This document shows positions 1 through 8,819 of a stretch of DNA of 35,511 nt, piece by piece (position 1 is the first letter of the stretch; each line of letters begins with the position of its first letter). The translations under genes were made by a program, and so were the position numbers. The stretch is from NCBI GenBank assembly GCA_022763485.1, contig JALEGX010000042.1:1-35511 (forward strand), written 5' to 3'. The stretch comes from Paracoccaceae bacterium (GTDB taxonomy: Bacteria > Pseudomonadota > Alphaproteobacteria > Rhodobacterales > Rhodobacteraceae). The notes below the pieces were generated by a model. That model searched no databases, had not been told where the DNA came from, and was given only the letters and a program-made list of their open reading frames with translations.

Positions 1-1
1 C

Positions 2-268
2 CAGGGTGTTGGTTACCGGGCTCAGATGCAGGGCAACACCCTGAAGCTGAACCTGGGCTACAGCCACGATGTTGATTTCACTGCCCCGGAAGGTGTCACC
101 ATCACCGCGCCGAAGCAGACCGAAATCGTTGTGGAAGGCATCGACCAGCAGCAGGTGGGCGAAGTCGCGGCGAAAATCCGCGAATGGCGCCGTCCCGAGC
201 CCTACAAGGGCAAAGGCATCCGCTACAAGGGCGAGTTCATCTTCCGCAAGGAAGGCAAGAAGAAGTAA
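2..268 (+). CDS. rplF: 50S ribosomal protein L6 (3' end only)
   Basis: The last 88 codons of L6, a large-subunit protein that binds 23S rRNA near the peptidyl-transferase and factor-binding region. The start lies outside the window; the reading frame is open from base 2. The C-terminal half carries the L6 signature region, with [14 protein letters not shown] close to the end followed by a lysine-rich tail, as in full-length bacterial L6. It is followed after 11 nt by rplR with an AAGGA ribosome binding site, the standard spc-operon order. Identity is certain from the C-terminal signature and context; only the truncation limits it. Confidence 0.96.
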   Translation, partial: QGVGYRAQMQGNTLKLNLGYSHDVDFTAPEGVTITAPKQTEIVVEGIDQQQVGEVAAKIREWRRPEPYKGKGIRYKGEFIFRKEGKKK

Positions 269-279
269 GGACCAGCACA

Positions 280-639
280 ATGGCAAACAGCAAACGTACC
301 CTGTTTCTGAAGCGTCGTCTGCGCGTCCGGAACAAACTTCGCAAGGTCAACGCAGGCCGTCCGCGTCTGTCGGTTCACCGTTCGAACAAGAACATCAGCG
401 TTCAGCTGATCGACGACGTTCGTGGCGTGACCTTGGCCGCTGCTTCGACCCTGGAAAAAGACCTGGGCTTCGTCGGCAAGAACAACGTCGAAGCCGCCAC
501 CAAGGTGGGTTCGGTGATTGCCGAGCGCGCCAAGGCGGCAGGCGTCAGCGAAGCGTACTTCGACCGTGGCGGCTTCCTGTTCCACGGCAAAGTGAAGGCT
601 CTGGCCGACGCTGCGCGTGAAGGCGGTCTGAAAATCTAA
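280..639 (+). CDS. rplR: 50S ribosomal protein L18
   Basis: A 119-residue L18, which binds 5S rRNA together with L5 and L25 in the central protuberance. The protein has the basic N-terminal stretch ([14 protein letters not shown]), then [20 protein letters not shown] and the [25 protein letters not shown]-terminus typical of bacterial L18. An upstream in-frame start at 184 would only add out-of-family residues overlapping rplF, so the ATG at 280 is preferred: it follows AAGGA and matches the usual family length. It lies in the spc-operon order rplF-rplR-rpsE. Confidence 0.97.
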   Translation: MANSKRTLFLKRRLRVRNKLRKVNAGRPRLSVHRSNKNISVQLIDDVRGVTLAAASTLEKDLGFVGKNNVEAATKVGSVIAERAKAAGVSEAYFDRGGFLFHGKVKALADAAREGGLKI

Positions 640-646
640 GACCTGA

Positions 647-666
647 GGAGGGCCGCAGGGCCCTCC
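647..666 (+). other. Perfect 8-bp hairpin between rplR and rpsE
   Basis: GGAGGGCC and GGCCCTCC pair around a 4-nt loop. There is no following T-run, so it is not a standard terminator. It sits in a 114-nt gap, long for adjacent ribosomal genes, and could be an attenuator or an mRNA processing/stability element. A very similar hairpin recurs between rpoA and rplQ. Confidence 0.5.
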
Positions 667-753
667 CGATGATCCGGGGGTTCCGGTCCGACCGGGGCCC
701 ACCTGGATTGATACAAACGGCGCAACAGCGCCAGAATTGAAAGGGATGCCGAA

Positions 754-1320
754 ATGGCAGAACGTGAAAACCGCCGGGGCCGTGGTCGTGACCGCGAAGA
801 AGCACCGGAATTCGCAGATCGCCTGGTTGCGATCAACCGTGTGTCGAAAACCGTAAAAGGTGGTAAGCGCTTCGGCTTCGCCGCTCTGGTGGTTGTCGGC
901 GATCAGAAAGGCCGCGTGGGCTTTGGCAAAGGTAAAGCGAAAGAAGTACCTGAAGCCATCCGCAAGGCAACCGAGCAAGCAAAACGCCAGATGATCCGCG
1001 TGCCTCTGAAAGAGGGCCGCACCCTGCACCACGATGGCTTTGGTCATCACGGCGCCGGCAAGGTCGTCATGCGCACCGCTCCGGAAGGTACCGGGATCAT
1101 CGCAGGTGGTCCGATGCGTGCCGTTTTCGAAATGCTGGGCGTGAAAGACGTTGTGTCCAAGTCGATCGGTTCGCAGAACCCCTACAACATGATCCGTGCT
1201 ACCCTGGACGCTCTGCAGTTCCAGTCCAGCCCGCGCCATGTTGCGGCTCGCCGCGGCAAGAAAGTCGCTGACATCCTGCACCGTGACGAAGCTCCGGCTT
1301 CGGAAGCGGCAGACGCGTAA
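754..1320 (+). CDS. rpsE: 30S ribosomal protein S5
   Basis: A 188-residue S5, a small-subunit protein involved in translational accuracy and mRNA unwinding at the entry channel. The N-terminal S5 domain shows [20 protein letters not shown] and the glycine/lysine loop [20 protein letters not shown] (about residues 49-68). The C-terminal domain carries [19 protein letters not shown] and [12 protein letters not shown]. Family members usually run 160-190 residues; the acidic-alanine tail after position 180 is typical of alphaproteobacteria. GAAAGGG precedes the ATG. rpmD follows after 12 nt. Confidence 0.97.
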   Translation: MAERENRRGRGRDREEAPEFADRLVAINRVSKTVKGGKRFGFAALVVVGDQKGRVGFGKGKAKEVPEAIRKATEQAKRQMIRVPLKEGRTLHHDGFGHHGAGKVVMRTAPEGTGIIAGGPMRAVFEMLGVKDVVSKSIGSQNPYNMIRATLDALQFQSSPRHVAARRGKKVADILHRDEAPASEAADA

Positions 1321-1332
1321 GGAGACGTCACA

Positions 1333-1521
1333 ATGGCTAAAACCATCGTTGTAAAACAGATCGGCTCGCCGATCCGTCGCCCCGCCGACCAGCGTGCCAC
1401 CCTGGTGGGCCTGGGCCTGAACAAGATGCACAAGACCCGTGAGCTGGAAGATACCCCTTCGGTTCGCGGCATGGTCAACAAGATCCCGCACCTGGTCGAG
1501 ATCATCGAAGAGCGCGACTAA
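1333..1521 (+). CDS. rpmD: 50S ribosomal protein L30
   Basis: A 62-residue L30 starting [16 protein letters not shown], with [21 protein letters not shown] in the middle, the conserved L30 signature. AAGGAG lies 8 nt upstream of the ATG. In most bacteria rplO follows directly. Here the gene ends at a good intrinsic terminator and rplO lies 2.5 kb further on, so this is the last gene of its transcript. Confidence 0.97.
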   Translation: MAKTIVVKQIGSPIRRPADQRATLVGLGLNKMHKTRELEDTPSVRGMVNKIPHLVEIIEERD

Positions 1522-1547
1522 GCTTTTCTTGACGCATCGAACGAATG

Positions 1548-1575
1548 ACGCCCTCGGTTTTCCGGGGGCGTTTTT
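1548..1575 (+). terminator. Intrinsic terminator after rpmD
   Basis: ACGCCCTCGG pairs with CCGGGGGCGT (one G-T wobble) around TTTT, followed directly by a run of five Ts. It would end the upstream spc transcript and isolate rplO-secY-adk from it. Confidence 0.8.
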
Positions 1576-1666
1576 CTTTGCGGGGGTCCGATATCTGGTT
1601 GCCCGGTGGCGCGCTCTGCGAAACAGTGCACAAGGCTTAGGACACGAGCGGCCAAGGGAGGCACAA

Positions 1667-2047
1667 ATGATCGTCAAAGGATTGGGCTCCGTGATCGGGA
1701 CGGATGATCATCTGGTGGGGGACAATTTCGAAAGCCGCCGCATCCTGCTGGCGCGTGACGGATTGGGCTATTCGCTGCATGACACGATTGTGGAGGCCGG
1801 AAGCGAGCTGCACCTGCACTACAAGAACCACGTCGAATCCAACTATGTGATCGAGGGGGAAGGAACCGTTGAAAACGTGGAGACAGGTGAGGTCCATGAC
1901 CTGAGCCCCGGCACGGTCTATGTCTTGGACAACAACGAAGCACATGTCCTGCGCGGCAAGACACGCATGCGCATTGTCTGCGTCTTTACCCCTGCGCTGT
2001 CCGGCAAGGAAAAACATGATGCCGACGGCAGCTATGAGGCGTCCTGA
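1667..2047 (+). CDS. ectC: Solitary ectoine synthase (EctC-like cupin)
   Basis: A 126-residue cupin matching L-ectoine synthase, which cyclises N-gamma-acetyl-L-2,4-diaminobutyrate to ectoine in the cytoplasm. Residues reported as the iron ligands of characterised EctC fall at the same numbers here: Glu57 (NHVE), Tyr85 (PGTVY) and His93 (EAH). Arg25, Thr40, Tyr52, Phe107, Glu115 and His117, which contact substrate or product in EctC structures, are also present; the usual Trp21 is Phe. AGGGAGG lies 5 nt before the ATG, and the in-frame extension to 1439 overlaps rpmD and is not family-like. No ectA, ectB, ectD or ask lies nearby, so this is an orphan gene. It may use an imported precursor, or hydrolyse ectoine or a related compound. 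Family assignment is strong; the physiological substrate is inferred. Confidence 0.88.
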   Translation: MIVKGLGSVIGTDDHLVGDNFESRRILLARDGLGYSLHDTIVEAGSELHLHYKNHVESNYVIEGEGTVENVETGEVHDLSPGTVYVLDNNEAHVLRGKTRMRIVCVFTPALSGKEKHDADGSYEAS

Positions 2048-2068
2048 TAGCTGCTGTCGGCTCCTGCC

Positions 2069-3799
2069 TCACGGCCTCCAGTAGCTGTCGTCCAGGGCGT
2101 CCAGAAACGGTGCCAGTTCATCTGACTGGCTGGTCCATGTGCCCACCGAAGAGCGGTGAATCGGTTTGCGGATCTGTGATGCGCTCATGGTGAGCGTCGG
2201 CAAGTCGCTCTTTTCTGGCGACACCATATCATCAATCCAGTCCAGGCCGCAGAACTGAGCGAGCTTCTGGCTGGCGGCTGTCGGATCGGAAACCAGCTCT
2301 TCGTAGTTCACGGTCAGGATCGCGTCGGGGTAGAGGCTGGTCCAACGGGTCATGAATTGAGCATAGAGCCCGAAGCGATGGGCCATCGCGCCCAGGTCAT
2401 AGGTGTAAGAGAGCGCGCGCCCTGAGAAGTGGGACTTCCACATCGAAAGCGCCACGTCGCGCGGGTCCCGTTTGACGTGAATGAACTTTGCGTCCGGGTA
2501 GGCCGCGCGCAGGAAGCCGATGTAGCGATAGTTCTCGGGCATCTTGTCGACATATGCCGAAGTTCCGTCCGGACAGGCGGGAAGAAAGTCCTTGTCGCCT
2601 TCTACGAAGCGCGTGATGGCCTTGCTGTCGAAGGGCAGGTTCTTTTCGATCAGGTCCTGCAAGAGGAAGCCGGTTGCCGCCCGTTCGCCCATCGCGGTGA
2701 CCTTGGGATGACGCGCCAGCATCGCCTCAACCAGAGACGTTCCGGACCGTGGGAGGCCAAGCACGTAAATGGGATGCGGCGCTTCCGTTTCGGTGGGGGA
2801 CGAAGGGGGCGCAACCGGGAACCGTGCCAGGATATCCCTGGTCTGCTGGCTGTCGGCCTCCGGGTCATAGGGGTGAAGCTTCGCAAGTGTGGCATTTGCC
2901 TTGGCCCTTGCCTTTGCCGCGGTCTGCTTGTCCCCTTTGGCGTCAGCGGCCCGTGAAAGCGCGAAGTTCAGTTCGGCAATTTCAGCGGTCCCGGATCGCG
3001 CTTTGGTAAGGGCTTTCCTGATCGCGGGTTCCAGCGCGGCAACCGCGTCATGATCCAGAACCAGTGACAGCTGTTCGAACGCTTGCGCATTGTGGGGCTG
3101 TAAATCCAGGACACTACGGAACCTTTGGACGGCGGCCTCGAATTCCCCGGCCTCCACTTGGGACATGCCAAGGCGCAGCAGCGCGCCGATATGTGACGGG
3201 TCAAGTGCAACAGCGCGCTCTACCGCCTGACGGGAGTCCGCATGACGGTTCTGGCGTGCAAGCGGCAGGCTGATGTTGACCAACGCTTCGACGTTGTTGG
3301 GGTCGATCTGCAACGCCGTTTCCAGATCCCGAAGCGCGGCTTTCTCCTGCCCTTGCCCGCCACGCAAGAGGGCGCGCAAATTATAAGCCGGAGCAAACTT
3401 CGCAGACAGCTCGATGGCGCGAGAGATGAAGGTTTCGGCGGCCTGTATGTCGCCTTCCTGCATATACGCCTGGGCCAGGAAGTAGCACGCCTTGGGGTCC
3501 TTGGCGCTGTGTTTCTCCAGCACCTTCGGAACCTGATTGGCGCGTCCTGCCAGAATCAGGGTCTGTGCAAGGTTATGGCGCGCATCGATGAAGTCCGGTG
3601 CGATTTTCAGGGCGCGCTGGAACTGGCTGATCGCGTCCTGGAGCTTTCCCTGTTGGGACAGGCAAATCCCGGCTATGTTCCAGGGCATCGGGTTGCGGCT
3701 GCCTGCTTTCTGCTCACGTTTTGCGATCTTCAAGGCGGCTTTTAAGGATCCGGAATTCAGAAGGGCGACGGCCTCATCAAGCGCACTACGTGGAATCAT
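2069..3799 (-). CDS. TPR-repeat sulfotransferase family protein
   Basis: A 576-residue two-part protein. Residues about 1-310 are tetratricopeptide-type helical repeats (for example the AISQFQRALKIAPDFIDARHNLA and DLETALQIDPNNVEALVN blocks). Residues about 340-576 form a PAPS-dependent sulfotransferase domain, with the 5'-phosphosulfate loop GLPRSGTS (348-355) and the 3'-phosphate motif KRDPRDVALS (443-452). Such proteins move sulfate from PAPS to a hydroxyl or amine, and the TPR part probably binds a partner or protein acceptor. No signal peptide is visible, so it is probably cytoplasmic. The acceptor cannot be named. It converges on ectC with a 21-nt gap. Its promoter must lie in the 263-nt region shared divergently with rplO. 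Confidence 0.9.
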   Translation of the reverse strand: MIPRSALDEAVALLNSGSLKAALKIAKREQKAGSRNPMPWNIAGICLSQQGKLQDAISQFQRALKIAPDFIDARHNLAQTLILAGRANQVPKVLEKHSAKDPKACYFLAQAYMQEGDIQAAETFISRAIELSAKFAPAYNLRALLRGGQGQEKAALRDLETALQIDPNNVEALVNISLPLARQNRHADSRQAVERAVALDPSHIGALLRLGMSQVEAGEFEAAVQRFRSVLDLQPHNAQAFEQLSLVLDHDAVAALEPAIRKALTKARSGTAEIAELNFALSRAADAKGDKQTAAKARAKANATLAKLHPYDPEADSQQTRDILARFPVAPPSSPTETEAPHPIYVLGLPRSGTSLVEAMLARHPKVTAMGERAATGFLLQDLIEKNLPFDSKAITRFVEGDKDFLPACPDGTSAYVDKMPENYRYIGFLRAAYPDAKFIHVKRDPRDVALSMWKSHFSGRALSYTYDLGAMAHRFGLYAQFMTRWTSLYPDAILTVNYEELVSDPTAASQKLAQFCGLDWIDDMVSPEKSDLPTLTMSASQIRKPIHRSSVGTWTSQSDELAPFLDALDDSYWRP

Positions 3800-3937
3800 A
3801 CTTGGCCTTTTTGCTTGGAACCTTGGGGGCGATGGTCGCTAATGACCAGCCGCAAGTCAGTTCGAGCATTGATAAATGCTGCGCTGCCAAGGTTCAATTG
3901 CCGAACGCGGCGTTGAGGCGAAAGAACTTGCTTCTGC

Positions 3938-3966
3938 TTGCATCGTGGGCGCGACGCGTCTATACG
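3938..3966 (+). promoter_or_regulatory. Candidate sigma-70-type promoter for rplO-secY-adk
   Basis: TTGCAT, exactly 17 nt, then TATACG, about 95 nt upstream of the rplO start, in the divergent gap between the sulfotransferase gene and rplO. The terminator after rpmD means rplO needs its own promoter, which supports the call. It is read from sequence only. Confidence 0.45.
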
Positions 3967-4062
3967 CGCCCGGTGGCTTAGCGCCATAAGAATCAAGAAC
4001 CAAGAAATGCCGTGTTTGACCCATCACGCTTCGGGGGTCACATCCGGCTAAGGAGAAGCGAA

Positions 4063-4536
4063 ATGAAACTGCACGAACTGCGCGACAATCCCGGCGCAAC
4101 AAAGCGTAAAACCCGTATCGGTCGTGGCCCCGGCTCCGGCAAAGGTAAAATGGGTGGCCGTGGTATCAAAGGTCAGAAATCGCGTTCGGGTGTGGCCATC
4201 AACGGCTACGAAGGCGGCCAGATGCCGCTGTACCAGCGTCTGCCCAAGCGTGGCTTCAACAAGCCGAACCGCAAGGCATATGCTGTTGTGAACCTGGGCC
4301 TGATCCAGAAATTCGTCGACGCCGGCAAGCTGGACGCATCGGCAGCGATCACCGAAGAAGCCCTGGTTGCTTCCGGTCTGGTCCGCCGCGCTCTGGACGG
4401 TGTCCGCGTTCTGGCCAAGGGTGAAGTCACCTCCGCCGTGAACCTGGAAGTCACCGGTGCTTCGAAAGCTGCCGTAGAGGCAGTTGAGAAAGCAGGCGGC
4501 TCGCTGAAGGTCACTTCTGCGTCTGCGGCAGAGTAA
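4063..4536 (+). CDS. rplO: 50S ribosomal protein L15
   Basis: A 157-residue L15, an assembly protein of the large subunit. The start [20 protein letters not shown] and the glycine/lysine stretch [15 protein letters not shown] (about 20-34) are diagnostic, followed by [21 protein letters not shown] lies 7 nt before the ATG at 4063; the upstream in-frame start at 4012 lies beyond this site and is not used. In this genome the gene is separated from rpmD and heads a new transcription unit with secY and adk. Confidence 0.97.
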   Translation: MKLHELRDNPGATKRKTRIGRGPGSGKGKMGGRGIKGQKSRSGVAINGYEGGQMPLYQRLPKRGFNKPNRKAYAVVNLGLIQKFVDAGKLDASAAITEEALVASGLVRRALDGVRVLAKGEVTSAVNLEVTGASKAAVEAVEKAGGSLKVTSASAAE

Positions 4537-4589
4537 CGGCTTGTGAGCGGCGGCCATGCCGCTTACATAGACCACAAGTTTTCCATGTG

Positions 4590-4627
4590 ACGCCGCCCGA
4601 GCCGGAAAACGGTTCCGGGCGGCGTTT
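4590..4627 (+). terminator. Terminator-like hairpin between rplO and secY
   Basis: ACGCCGCCCGAGCCG pairs imperfectly with CGGTTCCGGGCGGCGT around GAAAA, followed by four Ts. It lies inside the operon, 20 nt before the secY start, so it may work as a partial terminator or attenuator lowering secY and adk relative to rplO. Confidence 0.55.
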
Positions 4628-4647
4628 TCCATCAGAGAGACCGATTT

Positions 4648-6015
4648 ATGGTATCAGCAGCAGAACAAATGGCGGCCAACTCCAGCTGGGCTGCGTTTGG
4701 CAAAGCGACCGACCTGCGAAACCGCATCCTGTTCACCCTTGGGCTTCTGATCGTCTATCGCCTGGGCACCTTCATTCCGGTGCCCGGCATTGACGCAGCC
4801 GCCCTGCGTGAGTTCATGGAATCCGCGGGTGCTGGTATCGGCGGTATGGTTTCAATGTTCACCGGCGGTGCGCTGGGTCGGATGGGTATCTTTGCCCTGG
4901 GTATCATGCCCTACATTTCGGCCTCGATCATCGTGCAGCTGCTGACCGCGATGGTCCCGCAGCTGGAACAGCTGAAGAAAGAAGGCGAACAGGGCCGCAA
5001 GAAGATCAACCAATACACCCGCCTGGGTACGGTTGCTCTGGCCACGGCACAGGCATATGGCCTGGCTGTATCGCTGGAATCGGGCGATCTGGCCACGGAC
5101 CCGGGTCTCTATTTCCGCTTCTCCACCATGATCACGCTGGTTGGCGGCACCATGTTCCTGATGTGGCTGGGTGAGCAAATCACCGCACGCGGCATCGGCA
5201 ACGGTATCTCGCTGATCATCTTTGTCGGTATCATCGCCGAAGTTCCCGCCGCACTGGCACAGTTCTTTGCCAGCGGTCGCTCCGGCGCGCTGAGCCCCGC
5301 GGTAATCATCGCCGTGATCCTGATGGTGGTGGTGACAATCATGTTTGTGGTCTTCATGGAGCGCGCGCTCCGCAAGATCCACATCCAGTATCCGCGCCGC
5401 CAGGTCGGCATGAAGGTCTATGACGGTGGCTCCAGCCACCTGCCGGTCAAGGTCAACCCCGCGGGTGTTATCCCGGCGATCTTTGCCAGCTCGCTGCTGC
5501 TGCTGCCGGTGACCATCTCGACCTTCTCGTCCGGCGCGGCAACCGGTCCGGTGATGTCCTGGCTGCTGGCCAACTTCGGCCCCGGTCAGCCGCTGTACCT
5601 GCTGTTCTTCGTCGCGATGATCGTGTTCTTCGCTTACTTCTATACGTTCAACGTCTCGTTCAAACCCGAAGACGTGGCGAACAACCTGAAGAACCAGAAC
5701 GGCTTTGTTCCGGGGATCCGTCCCGGCAAGAAAACCGCCGAGTATCTGGAGTACGTGGTGAACCGCATCCTGGTTCTGGGGTCTGCTTATCTGGCGGCGG
5801 TCTGTCTGCTTCCGGAAATCCTGCGCGGTCAGTTCGCAATTCCGTTCTATTTTGGTGGTACATCGGTTCTTATCGTCGTGTCGGTCACGATGGACACGAT
5901 CCAACAGGTCCAGAGCCATTTGCTGGCTCACCAATATGAAGGCCTGATCGAGAAGTCGCAGTTGCGAGGCAAAAGCGGCAAGAAACGCGGCAGGAGGGGG
6001 CCGGCACGTAAATGA
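4648..6015 (+). CDS. secY: Preprotein translocase subunit SecY
   Basis: A 455-residue integral membrane protein, the channel subunit of the SecYEG translocon. Ten transmembrane segments are expected and the hydrophobic pattern fits. Signatures include the first-helix region with PVPGID (44-49), [10 protein letters not shown] (85-94), and the basic cytosolic loops with IQYPRRQVG and [16 protein letters not shown]. The C-terminal tail is strongly basic ([15 protein letters not shown]), as expected for the cytosolic end. Its stop overlaps the adk start by 4 nt (ATGA), indicating translational coupling. Confidence 0.97.
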   Translation: MVSAAEQMAANSSWAAFGKATDLRNRILFTLGLLIVYRLGTFIPVPGIDAAALREFMESAGAGIGGMVSMFTGGALGRMGIFALGIMPYISASIIVQLLTAMVPQLEQLKKEGEQGRKKINQYTRLGTVALATAQAYGLAVSLESGDLATDPGLYFRFSTMITLVGGTMFLMWLGEQITARGIGNGISLIIFVGIIAEVPAALAQFFASGRSGALSPAVIIAVILMVVVTIMFVVFMERALRKIHIQYPRRQVGMKVYDGGSSHLPVKVNPAGVIPAIFASSLLLLPVTISTFSSGAATGPVMSWLLANFGPGQPLYLLFFVAMIVFFAYFYTFNVSFKPEDVANNLKNQNGFVPGIRPGKKTAEYLEYVVNRILVLGSAYLAAVCLLPEILRGQFAIPFYFGGTSVLIVVSVTMDTIQQVQSHLLAHQYEGLIEKSQLRGKSGKKRGRRGPARK

Positions 6016-6587
6016 ACATAATTCTGTTGGGCCCGCCGGGTGCGGGCAAGGGAACGCAGGCCGGTCATCTGGTTGAAACCCGAGGCATGGTGCAGCTGAG
6101 CACCGGGGACATGCTGCGCGAGGCGAAAAGCTCCGGCACCGAGATGGGCAAGAAAGTTGCCGAGATCATGGATGCCGGGATGCTGGTCACCGATGAGATC
6201 GTCATCGGTCTGATCGAAGAGAAGCTGGAGCAGGGTGCTGCGGGTGGTTTCATCTTCGACGGCTTCCCTCGGACGCTGGGTCAGGCAGACGCTCTGGGTG
6301 AGCTGCTGGCCAAGAAGGGCCAGAAATTGGACGCCGTGATCGAGATGGAGGTCGATGACGAAACGCTGGTGGCCCGCATCGTCAACCGCGCAGCCGAGGC
6401 GGTCGCCGCCGGCAAAGAAGCCCGCGCTGATGACAACGAAGAAAGCGTGCGGATCCGTCTTGTGGAATACTACAAGAAGACCGCGCCGCTGATCGGTTAC
6501 TACCACGCCAAAGGTCTGCTGACCAAGATCGACGGCCTAGGTGAGATCGAAGCTGTCCGCGGTGCGATCGCTGAAATTCTGGGCTGA
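6012..6587 (+). CDS. adk: Adenylate kinase (short-LID form)
   Basis: A 191-residue adenylate kinase catalysing ATP + AMP to 2 ADP in the cytosol. The P-loop GPPGAGKGT spans 7-15, the AMP-site motif FDGFPRT lies at 82-88, and RADD at 138-141 is the LID-side arginine motif. It is shorter than the 214-residue E. coli enzyme because the LID insert is only a short alanine/glycine-rich loop (about 126-138), without the four cysteines of zinc-binding LIDs. The start overlaps the secY stop, as in many spc operons. A terminator follows. Confidence 0.95.
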   Translation: MNIILLGPPGAGKGTQAGHLVETRGMVQLSTGDMLREAKSSGTEMGKKVAEIMDAGMLVTDEIVIGLIEEKLEQGAAGGFIFDGFPRTLGQADALGELLAKKGQKLDAVIEMEVDDETLVARIVNRAAEAVAAGKEARADDNEESVRIRLVEYYKKTAPLIGYYHAKGLLTKIDGLGEIEAVRGAIAEILG

Positions 6588-6599
6588 ACCGCCCTTGGC

Positions 6600-6624
6600 A
6601 AAGGCCGGAGAGACCGGCCTTTGT
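6600..6624 (+). terminator. Terminator after adk
   Basis: AAAGGCCGG and CCGGCCTTT form a perfect 9-bp stem around AGAGA. The right arm ends in TTT followed by GTT, a modest U-tract. It ends the rplO-secY-adk unit and precedes a 263-nt leader before rpsM. Confidence 0.65.
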
Positions 6625-6701
6625 TCTGCCCCTGAAACCCCGAACGACGCGGCGTTTACATCGCTTCCGGGCCACCGAAGGCCCAGGACGCGAAACTTGG
6701 G

Positions 6702-6730
6702 TTGACCTTTCCACTTTTTCCACATACCCA
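6702..6730 (+). promoter_or_regulatory. Possible promoter for rpsM-rpsK-rpoA-rplQ
   Basis: TTGACC followed after 17 nt by TACCCA, about 155 nt upstream of the rpsM start. The -35 hexamer is good and the -10 weak. It is placed here because the adk terminator implies a new start in the 6.6-6.9 kb gap. The rest of that gap has no gene that I can see. Confidence 0.3.
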
Positions 6731-6886
6731 ACCGCATCCCTTCAGGGAACTGATTCCTGCAGGCCGGATTCGTCTGTCTGCAAGACCACCTCGAAAACGT
6801 CTGGTCCGCTGGCGACACTGCCATGATCGAGCGTTGTGAAAAAAGGTTCCGGGGTTACGGAACCGCAACGAAAAGGAAAGTGACAC

Positions 6887-7255
6887 GTGGCACGTATTGC
6901 CGGCGTTAACATCCCGACTGCCAAACGGGTACCTATCGCCCTTACCTACATCACAGGTATCGGCCCTGCTTCTGCAAAAGAAATCTGCGCAGCCGTGAAC
7001 ATCGACGAAACCCGTCGTGTGAACGAACTGTCGGATGCCGAAGTTCTGAAAATCCGTGAGCACATCGACGAAAACTTCACCGTTGAAGGTGACCTGCGTC
7101 GTGAAGTGCAGATGAACATCAAGCGCCTGATGGACCTGGGCTGCTACCGTGGCCTGCGTCACCGTCGCAACCTGCCGGTTCGCGGTCAGCGCACCCACAC
7201 CAACGCTCGTACCCGCAAAGGCCCCGCAAAGCCGATCGCGGGCAAGAAGAAGTAA
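6887..7255 (+). CDS. rpsM: 30S ribosomal protein S13
   Basis: A 122-residue S13, a small-subunit head protein contacting the P-site tRNA and bridging to the large subunit. The sequence shows [15 protein letters not shown], the [16 protein letters not shown] helix-hairpin region and the basic tail [24 protein letters not shown]. It starts with GTG, not ATG, preceded by AAAAGGA 10 nt upstream; no better start exists in frame. rpsK follows after 14 nt with AAGGAGGG. Confidence 0.96.
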   Translation: MARIAGVNIPTAKRVPIALTYITGIGPASAKEICAAVNIDETRRVNELSDAEVLKIREHIDENFTVEGDLRREVQMNIKRLMDLGCYRGLRHRRNLPVRGQRTHTNARTRKGPAKPIAGKKK

Positions 7256-7269
7256 GGAGGGTCTGACCA

Positions 7270-7659
7270 ATGGCACGTGATAAGACACGCGTAAAACGCA
7301 AAGAGCGTAAGAACATCGCATCGGGCGTCGCCCATGTGAACTCGACCTTCAACAACACCAAGATCCTGATCTCGGATGTGCAAGGCAACGCCATTTCCTG
7401 GTCGTCCGCTGGCACCATGGGCTTCAAGGGTTCGCGTAAGTCGACTCCCTATGCTGCTCAGATGGCTGCCGAAGACGCAGGCCGCAAGGCACAGGAACAC
7501 GGTGTGAAGACCCTGGAAGTCGAAGTTCAGGGCCCCGGTTCGGGTCGTGAATCGGCTCTGCGCGCCCTGGCCGCAGTCGGCTTCAACATCACGTCGATCC
7601 GTGACGTGACGCCGATCGCGCACAACGGCTGCCGCCCGCCGAAGCGCCGCCGCGTCTAA
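7270..7659 (+). CDS. rpsK: 30S ribosomal protein S11
   Basis: A 129-residue S11, a platform protein lining the mRNA exit path near the Shine-Dalgarno helix. It has the family hallmarks [18 protein letters not shown], the [20 protein letters not shown] helix, and the C-terminal [26 protein letters not shown] precedes the ATG. A large hairpin lies in the gap to rpoA. Confidence 0.97.
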   Translation: MARDKTRVKRKERKNIASGVAHVNSTFNNTKILISDVQGNAISWSSAGTMGFKGSRKSTPYAAQMAAEDAGRKAQEHGVKTLEVEVQGPGSGRESALRALAAVGFNITSIRDVTPIAHNGCRPPKRRRV

Positions 7660-7675
7660 GCGACACAAATTTTCG

Positions 7676-7706
7676 CTGGGGCCCCGTGCTTTTGCATGGG
7701 CCCCAG
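7676..7706 (+). other. Strong hairpin between rpsK and rpoA
   Basis: CTGGGGCCCCGTGC pairs with GCATGGGCCCCAG (one small bulge) around TTTT. No T-run follows, so it is more likely an mRNA processing, stability or regulatory structure than a terminator. Confidence 0.5.
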
Positions 7707-7775
7707 TCCGTCATTTGAAAACCTCGGGCGTCTGCACCTTTGGACATGGGGCGCGGACAGGAATGGAGGGACCGC

Positions 7776-8792
7776 ATGATCCACAAGAATTGGGCAGAAC
7801 TGATCAAGCCGACGCAGCTTGAGGTCAAGCCGGGGAATGACCCCGCGCGCCAGGCCACTGTTGTGGCGGAGCCGCTTGAGCGTGGTTTCGGTCTGACGCT
7901 TGGCAACGCCTTGCGCCGCGTGCTGATGAGCTCGCTGCAGGGTGCCGCGATCACCAGCGTCCAGATCGACAATGTTCTGCACGAGTTCTCGAGCGTTGCC
8001 GGTGTGCGTGAAGACGTGACCGACATCATCCTGAACCTGAAGCAGGTTTCTCTGCGCATGGAAGTCGAAGGACCCAAGCGCCTGTCGATCAACGCCAAAG
8101 GTCCCGCTGTTGTCACCGCCGGTGATATCAACGAGAGCGCGGGTATCGAGGTCCTGAACCGCGATCACGTGATCTGCCACCTGGACGATGGCGCCGACCT
8201 GTTCATGGAACTGACCGTCAACACCGGCAAAGGCTATGTCTCGGCTGACAAGAACAAGCCCGAAGACGCACCCATCGGCCTTATCCCGATCGACGCGATC
8301 TATTCGCCGGTCAAGAAAGTGTCCTATGACGTGCAGCCGACCCGCGAAGGTCAGGTTCTGGACTATGACAAGCTGACCATGAAGATCGACACCGACGGGT
8401 CGATCTCGCCTGAGGACGCAGTGGCCTATGCAGCGCGCATCTTGCAGGACCAGCTGTCGATCTTCGTCAACTTCGATGAGCCGGAAGCGGCTGGTCGCCA
8501 GGACGACGATGATGGTCTGGAGTTCAACCCGCTGCTGCTGAAGAAAGTGGACGAGCTGGAACTGTCTGTCCGTTCGGCAAACTGCCTGAAGAACGACAAC
8601 ATCGTCTACATCGGCGATCTGATCCAGAAAACCGAAGCCGAGATGCTGCGCACCCCGAACTTCGGCCGCAAGTCGCTGAACGAGATCAAGGAAGTTCTGT
8701 CCGGCATGGGTCTGCACCTGGGCATGGACGTCGAGGACTGGCCGCCCGACAACATCGAGGATCTGGCCAAGAAGTTCGAAGACAGCTTCTAA
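7776..8792 (+). CDS. rpoA: DNA-directed RNA polymerase alpha subunit
   Basis: A 338-residue alpha subunit, the dimer that scaffolds RNA polymerase assembly and contacts activators and UP elements. The N-terminal domain has the assembly region [17 protein letters not shown] and the [14 protein letters not shown] loop. The C-terminal domain (about 250-315) shows [16 protein letters not shown] and [21 protein letters not shown], the helix-hairpin-helix that binds DNA. GGAGGG lies 5 nt before the ATG at 7776, which matches the family N-terminus; the in-frame start at 7740 is upstream of this site. rplQ follows. Confidence 0.97.
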   Translation: MIHKNWAELIKPTQLEVKPGNDPARQATVVAEPLERGFGLTLGNALRRVLMSSLQGAAITSVQIDNVLHEFSSVAGVREDVTDIILNLKQVSLRMEVEGPKRLSINAKGPAVVTAGDINESAGIEVLNRDHVICHLDDGADLFMELTVNTGKGYVSADKNKPEDAPIGLIPIDAIYSPVKKVSYDVQPTREGQVLDYDKLTMKIDTDGSISPEDAVAYAARILQDQLSIFVNFDEPEAAGRQDDDDGLEFNPLLLKKVDELELSVRSANCLKNDNIVYIGDLIQKTEAEMLRTPNFGRKSLNEIKEVLSGMGLHLGMDVEDWPPDNIEDLAKKFEDSF

Positions 8793-8801
8793 GTAATTCG
8801 G

Positions 8802-8819
8802 GGAGGGCTGCGGCCCTCC
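8802..8819 (+). other. 7-bp hairpin between rpoA and rplQ
   Basis: GGAGGGC and GCCCTCC pair around TGCG. It is followed by TCTTC and not by a T-run. Its stem matches that of the rplR-rpsE hairpin at 647-666, suggesting a shared role in these ribosomal transcripts. Confidence 0.45.

Noticed and set aside
223-1677. 484-codon minus-strand frame across rplR, rpsE and rpmD
   Set aside because: It lies antisense to three certain ribosomal protein genes and its sequence has no family features.
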